The notes under the pieces: model-generated | What the model was told of the DNA's origin: nothing | The model's database searches: none | The model's input: only the letters and a program-made list of their open reading frames with translations | Program-made: the position numbers and the translations under genes | In this document: one piece after another, positions 35,827 through 45,704 of the stretch | Numbering within the stretch: the stretch's first letter is position 1 | Layout: each line of letters begins with the position of its first letter | Assembly (NCBI RefSeq): GCF_005518135.1 | Contig: NZ_SULI01000007.1 | Location: 93,856 to 157,855 of the forward strand | From: Shimia litoralis | GTDB lineage: Bacteria > Pseudomonadota > Alphaproteobacteria > Rhodobacterales > Rhodobacteraceae | Reading direction: 5' to 3' | DNA length: 64,000 nucleotides

Positions 35827-37236
35827 CTAATCCGAGTCGTTTCGCAACACCTGACCGTGATCAGGCACACCGTCCTCAGGCAACATACGGACCTCGCGTT
35901 GCGGAAATGGCAGGTTGATATTGTGGGACTTAAATGCATCCCACAACGCTAGATACACGTTTCCACGGATGTTAGTCAGTCCACCGGTCGGGTCCTGTAT
36001 CCAAAACCTTAGGATATAATCCACAGACGAGTCCCCGAACCCCACGATGTGGCACACAGGCGTCTTGGGATGTTCAAGCACCCGAGGAACGCTTGTCGCC
36101 GCCGCAATTGCAATCTCGCGCACTTTATGAGGGTCGTCGCCATAGGCGGTGCCAAAATAGATATCCAACCGGACAAACGCGTTGGAATGCGACCAGTTCA
36201 CCACCTGACCTGTAATCAAATCTTCGTTCGGGATCAGGAATTCTTTGCCGTCACGCGTGACCACGGACACATATCGGGCCCCCAGTGAGTTGATCCAGCC
36301 AAACGTCTCGCCCAGCGAAATGACATCACCCGGCTTGATAGATTTATCCAACAAAATGATAATTCCCGACACAAGGTTGGAAACGACCTTTTGTAAACCA
36401 AAGCCAAGCCCGACCCCGATAAAGCCCGACATAAAGGCCAACCCACGCAGGTCAAACCCCAGAATGCGCATCCCCACAACGAACCCGACCCCATACAGGA
36501 CGACTTGCAAGAATTTGACAAACAGCACCTGCATCGACGGAGAAATGTCTTGGTTGCTGCGGATCGTCGCCGCAGATTGTCGCGAGAGAAACCGGACCAC
36601 CGCAATGGTCATCCCAATGAGCAACACAGCCTGCGCCACGATCCACATTGAAATTCGGGTGTCCCCCAAATCTATGGCCACATGATCCATCAACTGCATG
36701 GCTTCTTCTGACAGCCCTAAGATGGAAACCGTCACCCAAATCCACGCGCCATATCGCAGAACCGCTCTCAAGAACGCATTCTGGACGACGCGCACCACGA
36801 CCACCACAATAAGCCAGGCCGTCGCAAGATTGGACAGGATCGCCAACAAATAGGATCGGCTCGGCCATGTGGCTTCGCGCATGATCCAAACGGTTACCCA
36901 CAACAATCCAACAAAAAACACGAGCGCCAGCCGACGGTGCAGCGTGACCAAATAACGATATCGCCATTTGGGCCAATCTTCCCGCTCGCGCATCCACTCG
37001 TACAACTTGGGTTTCACAACGCGCGCGAGCAAAAGTGCCAGTGCCAGTAACCCCAATGCAATGGCGACTTGATAAGCATTCCACGGCCGCACCAAGCCCT
37101 CTAGGAAATAGACAACCTGCCCCCACACCCCCAACGCGATCTCTTGGACGTCAGCATCATCAAGCGCGGCCGCAGCTTCGGCCACCTGTTCCAAACTGGT
37201 TTCCGTTACTTGGTCTGCGGTTTTTTCATCTGCCAT
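35827..37236 (-). CDS. MscS-family mechanosensitive channel
   Basis: A 469-residue membrane protein. About six hydrophobic segments lead to the MscS pore helix and beta domain: FMSGFIGVGLGFGLQKVVSNLVSGIIILLDKSIKPGDVI, then the C-terminal vestibule with FGTAYGDDPHKVREI. It releases solutes on osmotic downshock. An acidic, alanine-rich N-terminal stretch precedes the first helix. The ATG at 37236 was chosen for its GATGGAT site; a frame to 37305 overlaps the divergent gene's promoter. It is the smaller of two MscS-type genes in the window. Confidence 0.9.
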   Translation of the reverse strand: MADEKTADQVTETSLEQVAEAAAALDDADVQEIALGVWGQVVYFLEGLVRPWNAYQVAIALGLLALALLLARVVKPKLYEWMREREDWPKWRYRYLVTLHRRLALVFFVGLLWVTVWIMREATWPSRSYLLAILSNLATAWLIVVVVVRVVQNAFLRAVLRYGAWIWVTVSILGLSEEAMQLMDHVAIDLGDTRISMWIVAQAVLLIGMTIAVVRFLSRQSAATIRSNQDISPSMQVLFVKFLQVVLYGVGFVVGMRILGFDLRGLAFMSGFIGVGLGFGLQKVVSNLVSGIIILLDKSIKPGDVISLGETFGWINSLGARYVSVVTRDGKEFLIPNEDLITGQVVNWSHSNAFVRLDIYFGTAYGDDPHKVREIAIAAATSVPRVLEHPKTPVCHIVGFGDSSVDYILRFWIQDPTGGLTNIRGNVYLALWDAFKSHNINLPFPQREVRMLPEDGVPDHGQVLRNDSD

Positions 37237-37311
37237 ATATCCATCATGCACGTGGGATGGCTGCTGGGCAATAACCTTGCACATGCGTTTGATCCCGCCT
37301 ACCACTCGGGA

Positions 37312-38055
37312 ATGATTGAAATTCTTTTGATTTTAACAGCCGGATTTGGGGCTGGCGTGGTGAATGCGCTTGCCGGCGGCGGCACGTTTTTAACTTTTCC
37401 AGCATTAGTCTTTATCGGGATCCCCCCCGTGGCCGCAAACGCAACGAGTGCGGTCGCGGTGTTTCCCGGATATTTGTCCGCTGCCATGGGCTTTAAGAAG
37501 GAAATATCGGACCTACCGCGTGCGAAATTGATCCGAGCCAGCGCAGTATCCTTGTTCGGCGGGCTGATTGGCGGTCTACTGTTGCTGGTATCATCAAACG
37601 ACGTGTTCTCGGTGCTGGTGCCATTTCTCCTGCTCGCGGCAACTGCTGCCTTTGCGTTCCAATCTCAAATACAATCTTGGATGCGGCGTGCACAATTCAC
37701 GGCCACCCCTTATGGCACGCTCGGGCTTCTTGGGGTTTCGATCTATGGCGGGTACTTCAATGGCGGGTTGGGGATTGTTCTGTTGGCGTTGTTTGCGCTC
37801 TGGAGCATGCACGACATGAACCAAATGAATGGACTTAAGAACGCTTTGTCCTTTGTGATCTCGGCAGTTTCAGTCACCACATTTGTGATCGCAGGCGTGG
37901 TGGTTTGGTATCATGCCATTCTTATGGGCGGCGCGGCCATTGCAGGCGGGTTTGCAGGCGCAAGACTGGCCAAAAGGTTGCCGAAATCCATCATCAGAGC
38001 TGTGATTATCGTGATTGGGCTGGGCATGAGTATCGTGTTCTTTGCCAGACTTTAG
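37312..38055 (+). CDS. TauE/SafE-family membrane exporter
   Basis: A 247-residue protein with about eight membrane helices and the paired TauE/SafE repeats. The first is GFGAGVVNALAGGGTFLTFPALVFIGIPPVAANATSAVAVFPGY; the second is GVSIYGGYFNGGLGIVLLALF. The family exports sulfite, sulfoacetate or related anions. The substrate is not indicated here, and no sulfonate genes adjoin it. The ATG at 37312 opens just at the first helix. It is divergent from the MscS gene with a 75-bp gap. Confidence 0.88.
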   Translation: MIEILLILTAGFGAGVVNALAGGGTFLTFPALVFIGIPPVAANATSAVAVFPGYLSAAMGFKKEISDLPRAKLIRASAVSLFGGLIGGLLLLVSSNDVFSVLVPFLLLAATAAFAFQSQIQSWMRRAQFTATPYGTLGLLGVSIYGGYFNGGLGIVLLALFALWSMHDMNQMNGLKNALSFVISAVSVTTFVIAGVVVWYHAILMGGAAIAGGFAGARLAKRLPKSIIRAVIIVIGLGMSIVFFARL

Positions 38056-38259
38056 TCAACGGAGCTTGATGGAAGTCGATTCGCCGTGTATGGCAAGCGC
38101 ATGAAACGTATCTATGACATTGCTGATCGCGCATTTTTGCCTTGGCGCTTTTTTGGTCAGTCCAAATCCGTCATCGCCGCTCTATAAGCGTCCGGTGCGC
38201 TGAACCGCGCGCCCGTTTTGCAGCCTATTCGCCAATTCAAAACAGATCGGAGAGGACCC

Positions 38260-39666
38260 ATGTCCCCCAAAACGCTCTATGACAAAATCTGGGATGCCCA
38301 CGTCGCCCACGAAGCCGAAGACGGCACAACCTTGCTCTATATCGACCGCCACCTGGTCCACGAAGTGACCTCGCCGCAGGCGTTTGAAGGTCTGCGCATG
38401 GCAGGCCGCAAGGTGCGCGCACCAGAGAAAACCATCGCTGTGCCAGATCACAACGTGCCGACAACTGCGGGTCGTGAAGACCCAGCGCAGATGACAGAAG
38501 AAAGCCGCATTCAGGTGCAGGCGCTGGACACCAATGCCAAAGAATTTGGCGTGCACTATTATCCTGTGACTGATGTCCGTCAGGGCATCGTGCACATCGT
38601 TGGCCCCGAGCAAGGCTGGACCCTTCCAGGTATGACCGTTGTGTGCGGCGACAGCCACACAGCCACCCACGGCGCGTTTGGTGCGTTGGCCCACGGCATC
38701 GGCACATCCGAGGTCGAGCACGTTCTGGCAACGCAAACGCTGATCCAGAAAAAATCCAAAAACATGAAGGTCGAAATCACCGGCAAACTGATGCCAGGTG
38801 TGACCGCCAAAGACATCACCTTGGCCGTAATCGGTGAAACTGGCACCGGTGGCGGTACTGGCTATGTCATCGAATATTGCGGTGAAGCGATCCGCGATCT
38901 GTCGATGGAAGGTCGTATGACTGTCTGCAACATGGCCATCGAAGGCGGCGCCCGCGCTGGCTTGATCGCACCGGATGAAACAACCTTTGAATACGTCAAG
39001 GGTCGCCCGCATGCGCCAAAGGCTGGCCAATTCGAGCAGGCTCTGGACTATTGGAAGACGCTCTTTACTGACGAAGGCGCGCATTTCGACAAAGTTGTCA
39101 CTCTGAAAGGCGAAGACATCCAGCCCGTTGTGACTTGGGGCACCTCACCCGAGGATGTTCTGCCAATCACCGGCGTCGTACCAAGCCCCGAAGATTTCGA
39201 AGGTGGTAAGGTCGAAGCCGCCCGCCGTTCCATCGAATATATGGGCCTGACACCCGGTCAAAAACTGACAGACATCGAAATCGATACCGTATTCATTGGA
39301 TCGTGCACAAACGGTCGTATCGAAGATTTCCGCGCTGTGGCCGAAGTGGTCAAAGGCAAGAAAATCAAAGACGGTATGCGTGCGATGATCGTTCCCGGAT
39401 CGGGCCTTGTTCGTGCCCAAGCCGAAGAAGAAGGTCTGGCCGATATCTTTAAAGAGGCCGGCTTCGAATGGCGTCTGGCAGGATGTTCCATGTGTTTGGC
39501 GATGAACCCCGATCAGTTGTCCGAAGGCGAGCGTTGCGCTGCAACGTCGAACCGCAACTTTGAAGGTCGTCAGGGCTATAAGGGGCGTACGCACCTTGTG
39601 TCCCCTGCCATGGCCGCGGCTGCTGCGCTGACTGGCAAACTCACTGACATCCGTGACTTGATCTAA
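38260..39666 (+). CDS. leuC: 3-isopropylmalate dehydratase large subunit
   Basis: A 468-residue aconitase-family protein that isomerises 2- to 3-isopropylmalate with LeuD in leucine synthesis. Landmarks are [39 protein letters not shown], and the three 4Fe-4S cysteines in [14 protein letters not shown] and [22 protein letters not shown] ribosome binding site precedes the ATG at 38260. It is followed 12 bases later by leuD. Confidence 0.97.
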   Translation: MSPKTLYDKIWDAHVAHEAEDGTTLLYIDRHLVHEVTSPQAFEGLRMAGRKVRAPEKTIAVPDHNVPTTAGREDPAQMTEESRIQVQALDTNAKEFGVHYYPVTDVRQGIVHIVGPEQGWTLPGMTVVCGDSHTATHGAFGALAHGIGTSEVEHVLATQTLIQKKSKNMKVEITGKLMPGVTAKDITLAVIGETGTGGGTGYVIEYCGEAIRDLSMEGRMTVCNMAIEGGARAGLIAPDETTFEYVKGRPHAPKAGQFEQALDYWKTLFTDEGAHFDKVVTLKGEDIQPVVTWGTSPEDVLPITGVVPSPEDFEGGKVEAARRSIEYMGLTPGQKLTDIEIDTVFIGSCTNGRIEDFRAVAEVVKGKKIKDGMRAMIVPGSGLVRAQAEEEGLADIFKEAGFEWRLAGCSMCLAMNPDQLSEGERCAATSNRNFEGRQGYKGRTHLVSPAMAAAAALTGKLTDIRDLI

Positions 39667-39678
39667 GGACCCTACAAA

Positions 39679-40284
39679 ATGGAAAAGTTTCAAAAACTCC
39701 AAGGTGTAGCGGCCCCAATGCCGCTGGTGAACATCGACACTGACATGATCATCCCCAAAGTGTTCCTGAAGTCCATTCAGCGCACTGGCTTTGGCGTGAA
39801 CTTGTTTGATGAAATGCGGTATGACCGCCAAGGCAACGAGATCGCAGATTTCGTGCTGAACAAGCCACAGTACCGCAAGGCAGAAATTCTTGTCGCGGGA
39901 GACAACTTTGGCTGTGGTTCGTCCCGCGAGCACGCACCTTGGGCCATCGCTGACTTTGGCATCAAATGTGTTGTGTCGACATCGTTTGCCGACATCTTCT
40001 TTAACAACTGCTTCAAGAACGGCATTCTGCCAATCGTCCTGCCACAAGAGCAGGTCGACATCCTGATGGAAGACGCAGAACGCGGCGAAAACGCCCGCAT
40101 GACTGTGGATCTTGAAAGCCAAGAGATCACGACCTCGGACGGTCAGGTGATTTCCTTTGAAGTCGATGCGTTCAAGAAGCATTGCCTGCTCGAAGGTCTG
40201 GATGACATCGGCCTGACGATGGCCAAAGAAGCCTCTATTGATGCTTTCGAAGCCAAAGCCGGCGCAGCACGCCCTTGGGTTTGA
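39679..40284 (+). CDS. leuD: 3-isopropylmalate dehydratase small subunit
   Basis: A 201-residue swivel-domain partner of LeuC. Landmarks are [35 protein letters not shown] and [13 protein letters not shown]. It is coupled to leuC by a 12-base gap and closed by an intrinsic terminator 26 bases later, so leuCD form one transcript and leuB, 4 kb downstream, a separate one. Confidence 0.97.
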   Translation: MEKFQKLQGVAAPMPLVNIDTDMIIPKVFLKSIQRTGFGVNLFDEMRYDRQGNEIADFVLNKPQYRKAEILVAGDNFGCGSSREHAPWAIADFGIKCVVSTSFADIFFNNCFKNGILPIVLPQEQVDILMEDAERGENARMTVDLESQEITTSDGQVISFEVDAFKKHCLLEGLDDIGLTMAKEASIDAFEAKAGAARPWV

Positions 40285-40309
40285 CGCCGAACACATAACT
40301 TGAACTGTG

Positions 40310-40339
40310 CGGGCTGCCCTATTTGGGTGGCCCGTTTTT
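40310..40339 (+). terminator. Rho-independent terminator of leuCD
   Basis: CGGGCTGCCC and GGGTGGCCCG form a 10-bp stem (two G-U pairs) with a TATTT loop, followed by TTTTT, 26 bases after the leuD stop. Confidence 0.88.
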
Positions 40340-40653
40340 CTTGTGGTCCCGTCCTGTGTGTCGGCACGCCCTACAGCAACACGCCCCTAGTAGCTTGACG
40401 CCCATTGCCCCCAATATCTTGTAGACCGCTGGCAAAGAACACTTTTTCTCAGCAAATTTTGATGCATTCCCGCACCAGTTCCCCCGGCATTCACGGCGTT
40501 TTGCAGAGCTGGCCAAACAAAACCTTGTGGCCTTGCCGCAAACAAGGCAGGATTAAGGCAAGAATGAGGCACCCCACCAGAGCAGGTGGGATCAAGTTGG
40601 AAAAAAGATCGCGGCATCGTATCGCGACGCTCCAAGTTGAAGGGAATTGGGTA
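40340..40653 (+). other. Non-coding leader before the membrane-protein gene
   Basis: About 310 bases with no convincing gene; open frames here are upstream extensions of the next gene. It holds two small hairpins, CCCACC/GGTGGG at 40573-40590 and a TCGCG/CGCGA pair near 40608-40626. They could belong to a 5' leader, but I see no known riboswitch or attenuator. Confidence 0.5.
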
Positions 40654-41487
40654 GTGTTCGGAAAACTGACGAGTGCAGTGACTCGCGCGATATTGAGGGC
40701 TTTGCTGATGGCAACTCCGGCATTGGTGCTGCCAAATGTCAGCACAGACGCGATCCATATTGTGATCCTGTTTTCACTGTTTGCTGCATGTTTGGTGTTT
40801 ATCGAATATTTCTCGACGTACCCCAGCATTGTCGAGTTTCGATATGCCCCACCTTTCAACCGGCTACGATTTCTCGCAATTTTTCTGACTGTCTTTATCC
40901 TGTCTGTCATTGGACGCGGCCAGTACGAACCAAACGCGCTGACCAGCTTTTTGTCGACACTGGGCATTGTGGTCGGAGACGCGATTGATTTTCCGTATTC
41001 CCCGGTGCGTTTGATGGTCATCATGTTGCCGGACAACGCCACGCCTGAACTGGTGATGTCGGTGCGGGTCGCATCAGGCATGTCGTATCTTGTGTCACTT
41101 ATGACCTTGGCGGTATTTTTCTTTTACGTCCGCATTCTTGGGTGGCCTGCCCGAAACGGCGCCTTTAACGTCTGGATCAACCTACCTCTGTTTGATCCGA
41201 CAGCAGGCGGCGATGTGCTTCCCCGATTGCAACGTGACGGACGCCTTAACATCGCGTTAGGGTTTTTGATGCCATTCTTGATCCCAGCAATTATTCAAAT
41301 GATGTCTGATCTGGTGGATCCGATTTATCTGGATGACCCGATGACACTGATCTGGACGATAAGCGCATGGGCGTTCATACCCGCAAGCCTGATCATGCGT
41401 GGCATGGCCATGGGGCGCGTCGCAGAAATGATCGACGAAAACCGTCGTCGGGCCTATGCCGCGTCGCAAGCGATGCAAGCCGCCTAG
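40654..41487 (+). CDS. Multi-pass membrane protein of unknown function
   Basis: A 277-residue inner-membrane protein with about seven hydrophobic segments (IHIVILFSLFAACLVFIEYF, FLAIFLTVFILSVIG, LVSLMTLAVFFFYVRILGW and others). The GTG at 40654 was chosen because an AAGGGA site lies nine bases before it and the family-like start would be VFGKLTSAVTRAILRALLM (initiator read as Met); the ATG at 40405 would cross hairpin-rich leader sequence. I do not recognise a functional family. The gene resembles one commonly found beside leuCD in Rhodobacterales. Its end overlaps the next gene. Confidence 0.7.
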   Translation: MFGKLTSAVTRAILRALLMATPALVLPNVSTDAIHIVILFSLFAACLVFIEYFSTYPSIVEFRYAPPFNRLRFLAIFLTVFILSVIGRGQYEPNALTSFLSTLGIVVGDAIDFPYSPVRLMVIMLPDNATPELVMSVRVASGMSYLVSLMTLAVFFFYVRILGWPARNGAFNVWINLPLFDPTAGGDVLPRLQRDGRLNIALGFLMPFLIPAIIQMMSDLVDPIYLDDPMTLIWTISAWAFIPASLIMRGMAMGRVAEMIDENRRRAYAASQAMQAA

Positions 41488-42527
41488 TCTTAGCGCTCAG
41501 CCTCCTTATCTTTATGGTTTGGCCCGCTTGGGCTGACACACTCCGCGTCGCAACCTTCGATACAGAGCTGTCCCGCAAGGGGCCCGGCCTGATGCTGCGC
41601 GATATTTCCCGCAACGTCCCACAGGTCGATGCCGTGGCCACGATTATTGCCCAAACCGCCCCAGACATCATTGCCATTCAAGGCGTCGACTGGGACATGG
41701 ATCGGCTCGGGCTTCTGGCCCTTCGCGATGCGATTTCAAACGCTGGGCACCACTTTTCTTATGTGTTCGCGCACAGACCCAACGCGGGTCTGATGACACC
41801 GTTTGATCTGGATGGAAACGGGATCACAGGCGAACCAAGGGACGCCCAAGGATATGGAAGGTTTTCGGGACAGGGCGGCATGGCCATCCTGTCGAGGTGG
41901 CCAATTGATGAGCATTCTGTTCAGGATTTCTCTGATCTCTTGTGGAGAGACCTTCCGAACGCCCAAATGCCTTATGTGAATAATGCGCCGTTTCCATCAA
42001 AAGAAGTGCACGCCGTGCAGCGTCTGTCATCCACCGGACATTGGGTGGTTCCGATCCACACTCCGCATGGTCCGATATCCATGTTGACGTTTGATGCGAC
42101 TCCCCCGGTGTTTGACGGCCCCGAAGATCGAAACGGGCTTCGCAATGCCGACGAGATTACGTTTTGGGCCAAATTTATGGATCAAGAAATCGGCCGACCG
42201 ATCAACACACCATTTGTAATTTTGGGGAATGCAAACCTTGACTCAACAAAGGGCCAAGGGCGACACCACGCCATTCGCACATTGTTGACCCACCCGATGT
42301 TACAAGACCCAATGCGACAGACACAAGCGCATGGCACAGACACCGTGGATTGGACCGACCCCGTTCCGGGCGATATGCGTGTGGACTATGTGCTGCCCGC
42401 AAGATCGTTGCGCGTGGTGGCAAGCGGTGTTGTTTGGCCCAGCCAACACACACACGCTGCCCTGTCGCTGGCCACCATCCAAACAGCCAGCCGACACCGG
42501 CTCGTCTGGGTTGACCTCAAGTATTAG
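41367..42527 (+). CDS. Endonuclease/exonuclease/phosphatase-fold protein, active site degenerate
   Basis: The product has a hydrophobic export segment (SRLVLALSLLIFMVWPAWA) followed by an EEP domain: LRVATFDTELSRKGPGLM, PFDLDGNGITGEPRDAQGYGRFSGQGGMAILS and RVDYVLPARSLRVVASGVVWP. Positions that carry metal-binding acids in ExoIII/DNase I enzymes look altered: LQE reads IQG, and GDxN reads GNANLD. The only ATG upstream of the signal lies 121 bases inside the previous gene, giving a 45-residue Arg-rich leader before the signal core; the true start may be closer to 41488. Probably periplasmic; activity doubtful. Confidence 0.7.
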   Translation: MGVHTRKPDHAWHGHGARRRNDRRKPSSGLCRVASDASRLVLALSLLIFMVWPAWADTLRVATFDTELSRKGPGLMLRDISRNVPQVDAVATIIAQTAPDIIAIQGVDWDMDRLGLLALRDAISNAGHHFSYVFAHRPNAGLMTPFDLDGNGITGEPRDAQGYGRFSGQGGMAILSRWPIDEHSVQDFSDLLWRDLPNAQMPYVNNAPFPSKEVHAVQRLSSTGHWVVPIHTPHGPISMLTFDATPPVFDGPEDRNGLRNADEITFWAKFMDQEIGRPINTPFVILGNANLDSTKGQGRHHAIRTLLTHPMLQDPMRQTQAHGTDTVDWTDPVPGDMRVDYVLPARSLRVVASGVVWPSQHTHAALSLATIQTASRHRLVWVDLKY

Positions 42528-43402
42528 GCGTTCTCGCCAGCGACATCCTTGGGCAAAGACTGCACCAAAGCGGTGGGCAGCGGAGTGGGCACGAAATCTG
42601 GCAGCAACACGTTGAAGCGCTCCCCGCTCAGTTCATGCGGAGTATCCCAAAGGTATCGCATCTCCAGCAAACACCGCGCCATTTTCCAAAACGGTGCCAA
42701 AATTTGAAACATCCACCAATTGACTGGCTTGCACACCACAGGACGGTCGACCACGTCTTTGATTGCCTGATACATGTCATGACCCGTCAACGTGTATCCG
42801 GGGAACGCAACCTCTTCAAAGTTATTCAGGCCCTGACGCATTTCTGACAGCTGTACCACAGCACGCGCCATATCGGGCAAAAACGCCCATGCATGCGGCA
42901 CATCGGTCCGTCCCGGATAGCGGAGTATGCCACTGGCAATCTTGCGCGTCATAATCATATCGAACCAATTTCCTGACGCTTGCGTATCGATGAAATCACC
43001 AGCGCGGAGCAAGATCGTCCGTACACCGCTTTCGCGATACGCGCGCTCCATATCGATGCGGATCAGTCCAAGTGGATTTCGGGCCAAATGCGGGGTCGAT
43101 GCGCTCCAGACCGGAGATTGGTCAGGCCCATAGACATATACATTTCCTGGCACCACAACCGTTGCACCCGTGTCTCGCGCCACCTTGATCACGCTGTCAT
43201 GTAGCGCAGGCAGCTGCGCGGCCCAATCCGGATAGGCGGGATTCCAGCCCACCACGATGACATCAACACCTTTGGCGGCTGTCAAAAGATCATCCTTTTG
43301 ACGGTCAAATTCACGGACATGCCAATCCGCGCGTTGGAATGCCTCTGAAACGTTGCGCCCAAAACGTCCCGATGCGCCAAGAATAAGAACAGACTGTGTC
43401 AT
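42524..43402 (-). CDS. NAD(P)-dependent epimerase/dehydratase-family oxidoreductase
   Basis: A 292-residue extended short-chain-dehydrogenase fold with the N-terminal nucleotide motif LILGASGRFGRNVSEAF. A VPGNVYVYGP segment takes the place of the usual Tyr-x-x-x-Lys catalytic region. It looks like the NAD-epimerase group that acts on nucleotide sugars or flavonoid-like substrates; the substrate is unknown. An AGGAGA ribosome binding site precedes the ATG. Its stop overlaps the convergent gene's stop by four bases. It is divergent from a LysR regulator, which probably controls it. Confidence 0.85.
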   Translation of the reverse strand: MTQSVLILGASGRFGRNVSEAFQRADWHVREFDRQKDDLLTAAKGVDVIVVGWNPAYPDWAAQLPALHDSVIKVARDTGATVVVPGNVYVYGPDQSPVWSASTPHLARNPLGLIRIDMERAYRESGVRTILLRAGDFIDTQASGNWFDMIMTRKIASGILRYPGRTDVPHAWAFLPDMARAVVQLSEMRQGLNNFEEVAFPGYTLTGHDMYQAIKDVVDRPVVCKPVNWWMFQILAPFWKMARCLLEMRYLWDTPHELSGERFNVLLPDFVPTPLPTALVQSLPKDVAGENA

Positions 43403-43450
43403 GTGGGTCTCCTGTTATTGAAGTTCACATCACAGATAAACATTCATAAT

Positions 43451-43463
43451 CAATTATAAATTG
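43451..43463. promoter_or_regulatory. Palindrome CAATT-ATA-AATTG, candidate LysR site
   Basis: A perfect 13-bp A/T-rich inverted repeat in the 93-bp divergent region between the epimerase and LysR genes. LysR proteins bind dyads in such regions. Inferred from position. Confidence 0.4.
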
Positions 43464-43495
43464 CCAAAATGTGAAGACATGGTATTCATTACTGA

Positions 43496-44389
43496 ATGGA
43501 TATGCCGACCATCACCAACTGGACTTTGCTTCAATCATTCCTCGCCGTGGCCGAAACAGGGTCTTTGTCACAGGCGGCGCATCGCCTTGGCACCAGCCAA
43601 CCAACCTTGGGCCGCCATATCAAAACACTTGAGGCCGAGTTGGAGGTCGAGCTTTTTCATCGCCACGCACGTGGTTTTTCTCTGACCGACCTTGGGCAGG
43701 CCATGCTGCCTGCCGCTCGGAACATGCAACGTGCCATGCAAGACTTGTCGATGACAGCAGCCGGAGCGCAGAAAAAACTGGACGGCGAAGTGCGCATCAC
43801 CACCAGCGTTTTCATGGCCCATCATGTCATGCCCGAAATCTTGTCTGATATTCGCAAGGCCGAGCCCGCGATCACCCTTGACCTTGATCCTTCTGACGAA
43901 ACCGAAAACCTGTTGTTTCGGCGTGCCGATATCGCGGTGCGCATGTATCGCCCGCAACAACTTGATATGATTACGCACCACCTTGGGGATATTCCGCTTG
44001 GGATGTATGCCGCCAAATCTTATCTGGATCGCGCAGGAACGCCGCGCACCCCCGATGACCTTTTGCAACATGATCTGGTGGGATATGATCGCAGTGACGT
44101 CATCATCCGTGCAATGCGGGATGCAGGGTGGCCCGCAACACGTGACTGGTTCAAGGTTCGCTGCGACAATCAGAGCGCCTATTGGCAACTGGTCAGGGCC
44201 GGATGTGGCATCGGGTTTTGTCAGCGCGCAACGGCAGATAAAGACCCCCTAGTGCTCCCCGTCCTAACAGACTTGCCGATTCCCGCCTTGCCGGTTTGGC
44301 TGACTGCGCATCAGGCGATGCGCCATACCCCGCGTATTTCCCGCATCTGGGCGCTTTTGGAACAGGGTCTGCGGCCCTTCGTTTCTTGA
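43496..44389 (+). CDS. LysR-family transcriptional regulator
   Basis: A 297-residue regulator. The helix-turn-helix (LLQSFLAVAETGSLSQAAHRLGTSQPTLGRHIKTLE) occupies residues 8-43. A LysR substrate-binding domain follows at about 90-290. Either of two close ATGs (43496 or 43502) could be used. It is divergent from the epimerase gene, the arrangement typical of a LysR and its target. It lies 58 bases before leuB, but leuB has its own upstream site, so control of leucine synthesis is not implied. Confidence 0.92.
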   Translation: MDMPTITNWTLLQSFLAVAETGSLSQAAHRLGTSQPTLGRHIKTLEAELEVELFHRHARGFSLTDLGQAMLPAARNMQRAMQDLSMTAAGAQKKLDGEVRITTSVFMAHHVMPEILSDIRKAEPAITLDLDPSDETENLLFRRADIAVRMYRPQQLDMITHHLGDIPLGMYAAKSYLDRAGTPRTPDDLLQHDLVGYDRSDVIIRAMRDAGWPATRDWFKVRCDNQSAYWQLVRAGCGIGFCQRATADKDPLVLPVLTDLPIPALPVWLTAHQAMRHTPRISRIWALLEQGLRPFVS

Positions 44390-44447
44390 TCTTTGCGCCC
44401 CTTCCCGCTAGGGCATCGGCAAGCATATTCATCAAGGACACAAACCC

Positions 44448-45554
44448 ATGAGCAATCCTTCGCTTCTCATTCTTGCCGGTGACGGCATCGGCCCCGAAGT
44501 CATGACCGAAGTTCAACGCATTATCGCTTGGTACGGCGATAAGCGTGGCCTGAATTTTGACGTGAGCGAAGATCTTGTGGGCGGGGCTGCATATGATGCG
44601 CATGGTGTGCCATTGCACGATGACACAATGGCCAAAGCCCAAGAGGTCGACGCCGTTCTGCTGGGGGCTGTGGGCGGCCCTGCGTATGACGATCTTGATT
44701 TTTCGGTCAAACCCGAGCGCGGCCTGTTGCGCCTGCGCAAAGAAATGGACCTGTTTGCCAACCTGCGCCCAGCCCAGTGTTTTGACGCGCTGGCCGATTT
44801 TTCGTCTTTGAAAAAAGATATCGTGGCCGGTCTGGACATCATGATCGTGCGCGAACTGACCTCGGGGTCTTACTTTGGCGAACCGCGCGGCATCTTTACC
44901 GAGAACAATGAGCGCGTGGGGATCAACACACAACGCTATACCGAGAGCGAAATTGACCGCGTTGCCCGTGCAGCCTTTGAATTGGCCCGCAAACGTGGCG
45001 GCAAGCTGTGTTCGATGGAAAAAGCAAACGTCATGGAATCAGGCATTCTCTGGCGCGATGTGGTCACCGAAGTGCACGCAGCAGACTATAGCGACATTGA
45101 GCTGAGCCACATGTATGCCGACAACGGCGCCATGCAGTTGGTGCGCGCTCCAAAACAATTTGATGTGATCTTGACCGACAACCTGTTCGGCGACCTTCTG
45201 TCTGATTGCGCCGCAATGCTGACCGGATCGCTTGGCATGTTGCCGTCTGCATCCTTGGGCGCCCCGATGGAAAACGGCCGGCCCAAAGCCATGTACGAAC
45301 CCGTGCACGGCTCTGCACCAGATATTTCCGGCCAAGGCAAAGCCAACCCTTGCGCCTGTATTCTGAGCTTTGCCATGGCGCTGCGGTATTCATTTGATCA
45401 GGGCGCAGAAGCCGATCGCCTTGAAGCAGCCGTCGAAAGCGTTCTGGCAAGCGGCGTGCGCACTGCGGATCTGATGCAAGCCGACGGTGGCACACCTGCG
45501 TCAACCACAGAAATGGGCGATGCCGTGATTGCTGCGCTCGACGCAAGCCTCTAA
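44448..45554 (+). CDS. leuB: 3-isopropylmalate dehydrogenase
   Basis: A 368-residue NAD-dependent oxidative decarboxylase that turns 3-isopropylmalate into 2-oxoisocaproate. Landmarks are [39 protein letters not shown] (substrate-binding Arg/Tyr) and the NAD loop [17 protein letters not shown]. The length is standard. A CAAGGACAC ribosome binding site precedes the ATG. It completes the leucine enzymes of the window (leuC, leuD, leuB); leuA is not here. Confidence 0.97.
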   Translation: MSNPSLLILAGDGIGPEVMTEVQRIIAWYGDKRGLNFDVSEDLVGGAAYDAHGVPLHDDTMAKAQEVDAVLLGAVGGPAYDDLDFSVKPERGLLRLRKEMDLFANLRPAQCFDALADFSSLKKDIVAGLDIMIVRELTSGSYFGEPRGIFTENNERVGINTQRYTESEIDRVARAAFELARKRGGKLCSMEKANVMESGILWRDVVTEVHAADYSDIELSHMYADNGAMQLVRAPKQFDVILTDNLFGDLLSDCAAMLTGSLGMLPSASLGAPMENGRPKAMYEPVHGSAPDISGQGKANPCACILSFAMALRYSFDQGAEADRLEAAVESVLASGVRTADLMQADGGTPASTTEMGDAVIAALDASL

Positions 45555-45561
45555 ACTTTTC

Positions 45562-45588
45562 GGTCTGGGCCGCTTGGCTGTCCAGACC
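45562..45588 (+). terminator. Hairpin after leuB
   Basis: GGTCTGG and CCAGACC form a 7-bp perfect stem with a 13-base loop, eight bases after the leuB stop. A second small G/C hairpin (GCCCG/CGGGC) follows. There is no T-run, so termination is uncertain. Confidence 0.4.
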
Positions 45589-45704
45589 ACCCTGCCCGTT
45601 GCGGGCGGACAGAATGGCCTCGTGCGGGGCAAATTCATCCAGTGTCTTTGCGTATGCATCATTTTGATGTATGGAGCAGCCTTCCGGAATGGAAGGCGCG
45701 AGAA

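Noticed and set aside
39145..40296. Long minus-strand frame (383 codons) opposite leuC-leuD
   Set aside because: Shadow of two well-conserved genes; no ribosome binding site and no recognisable domain.
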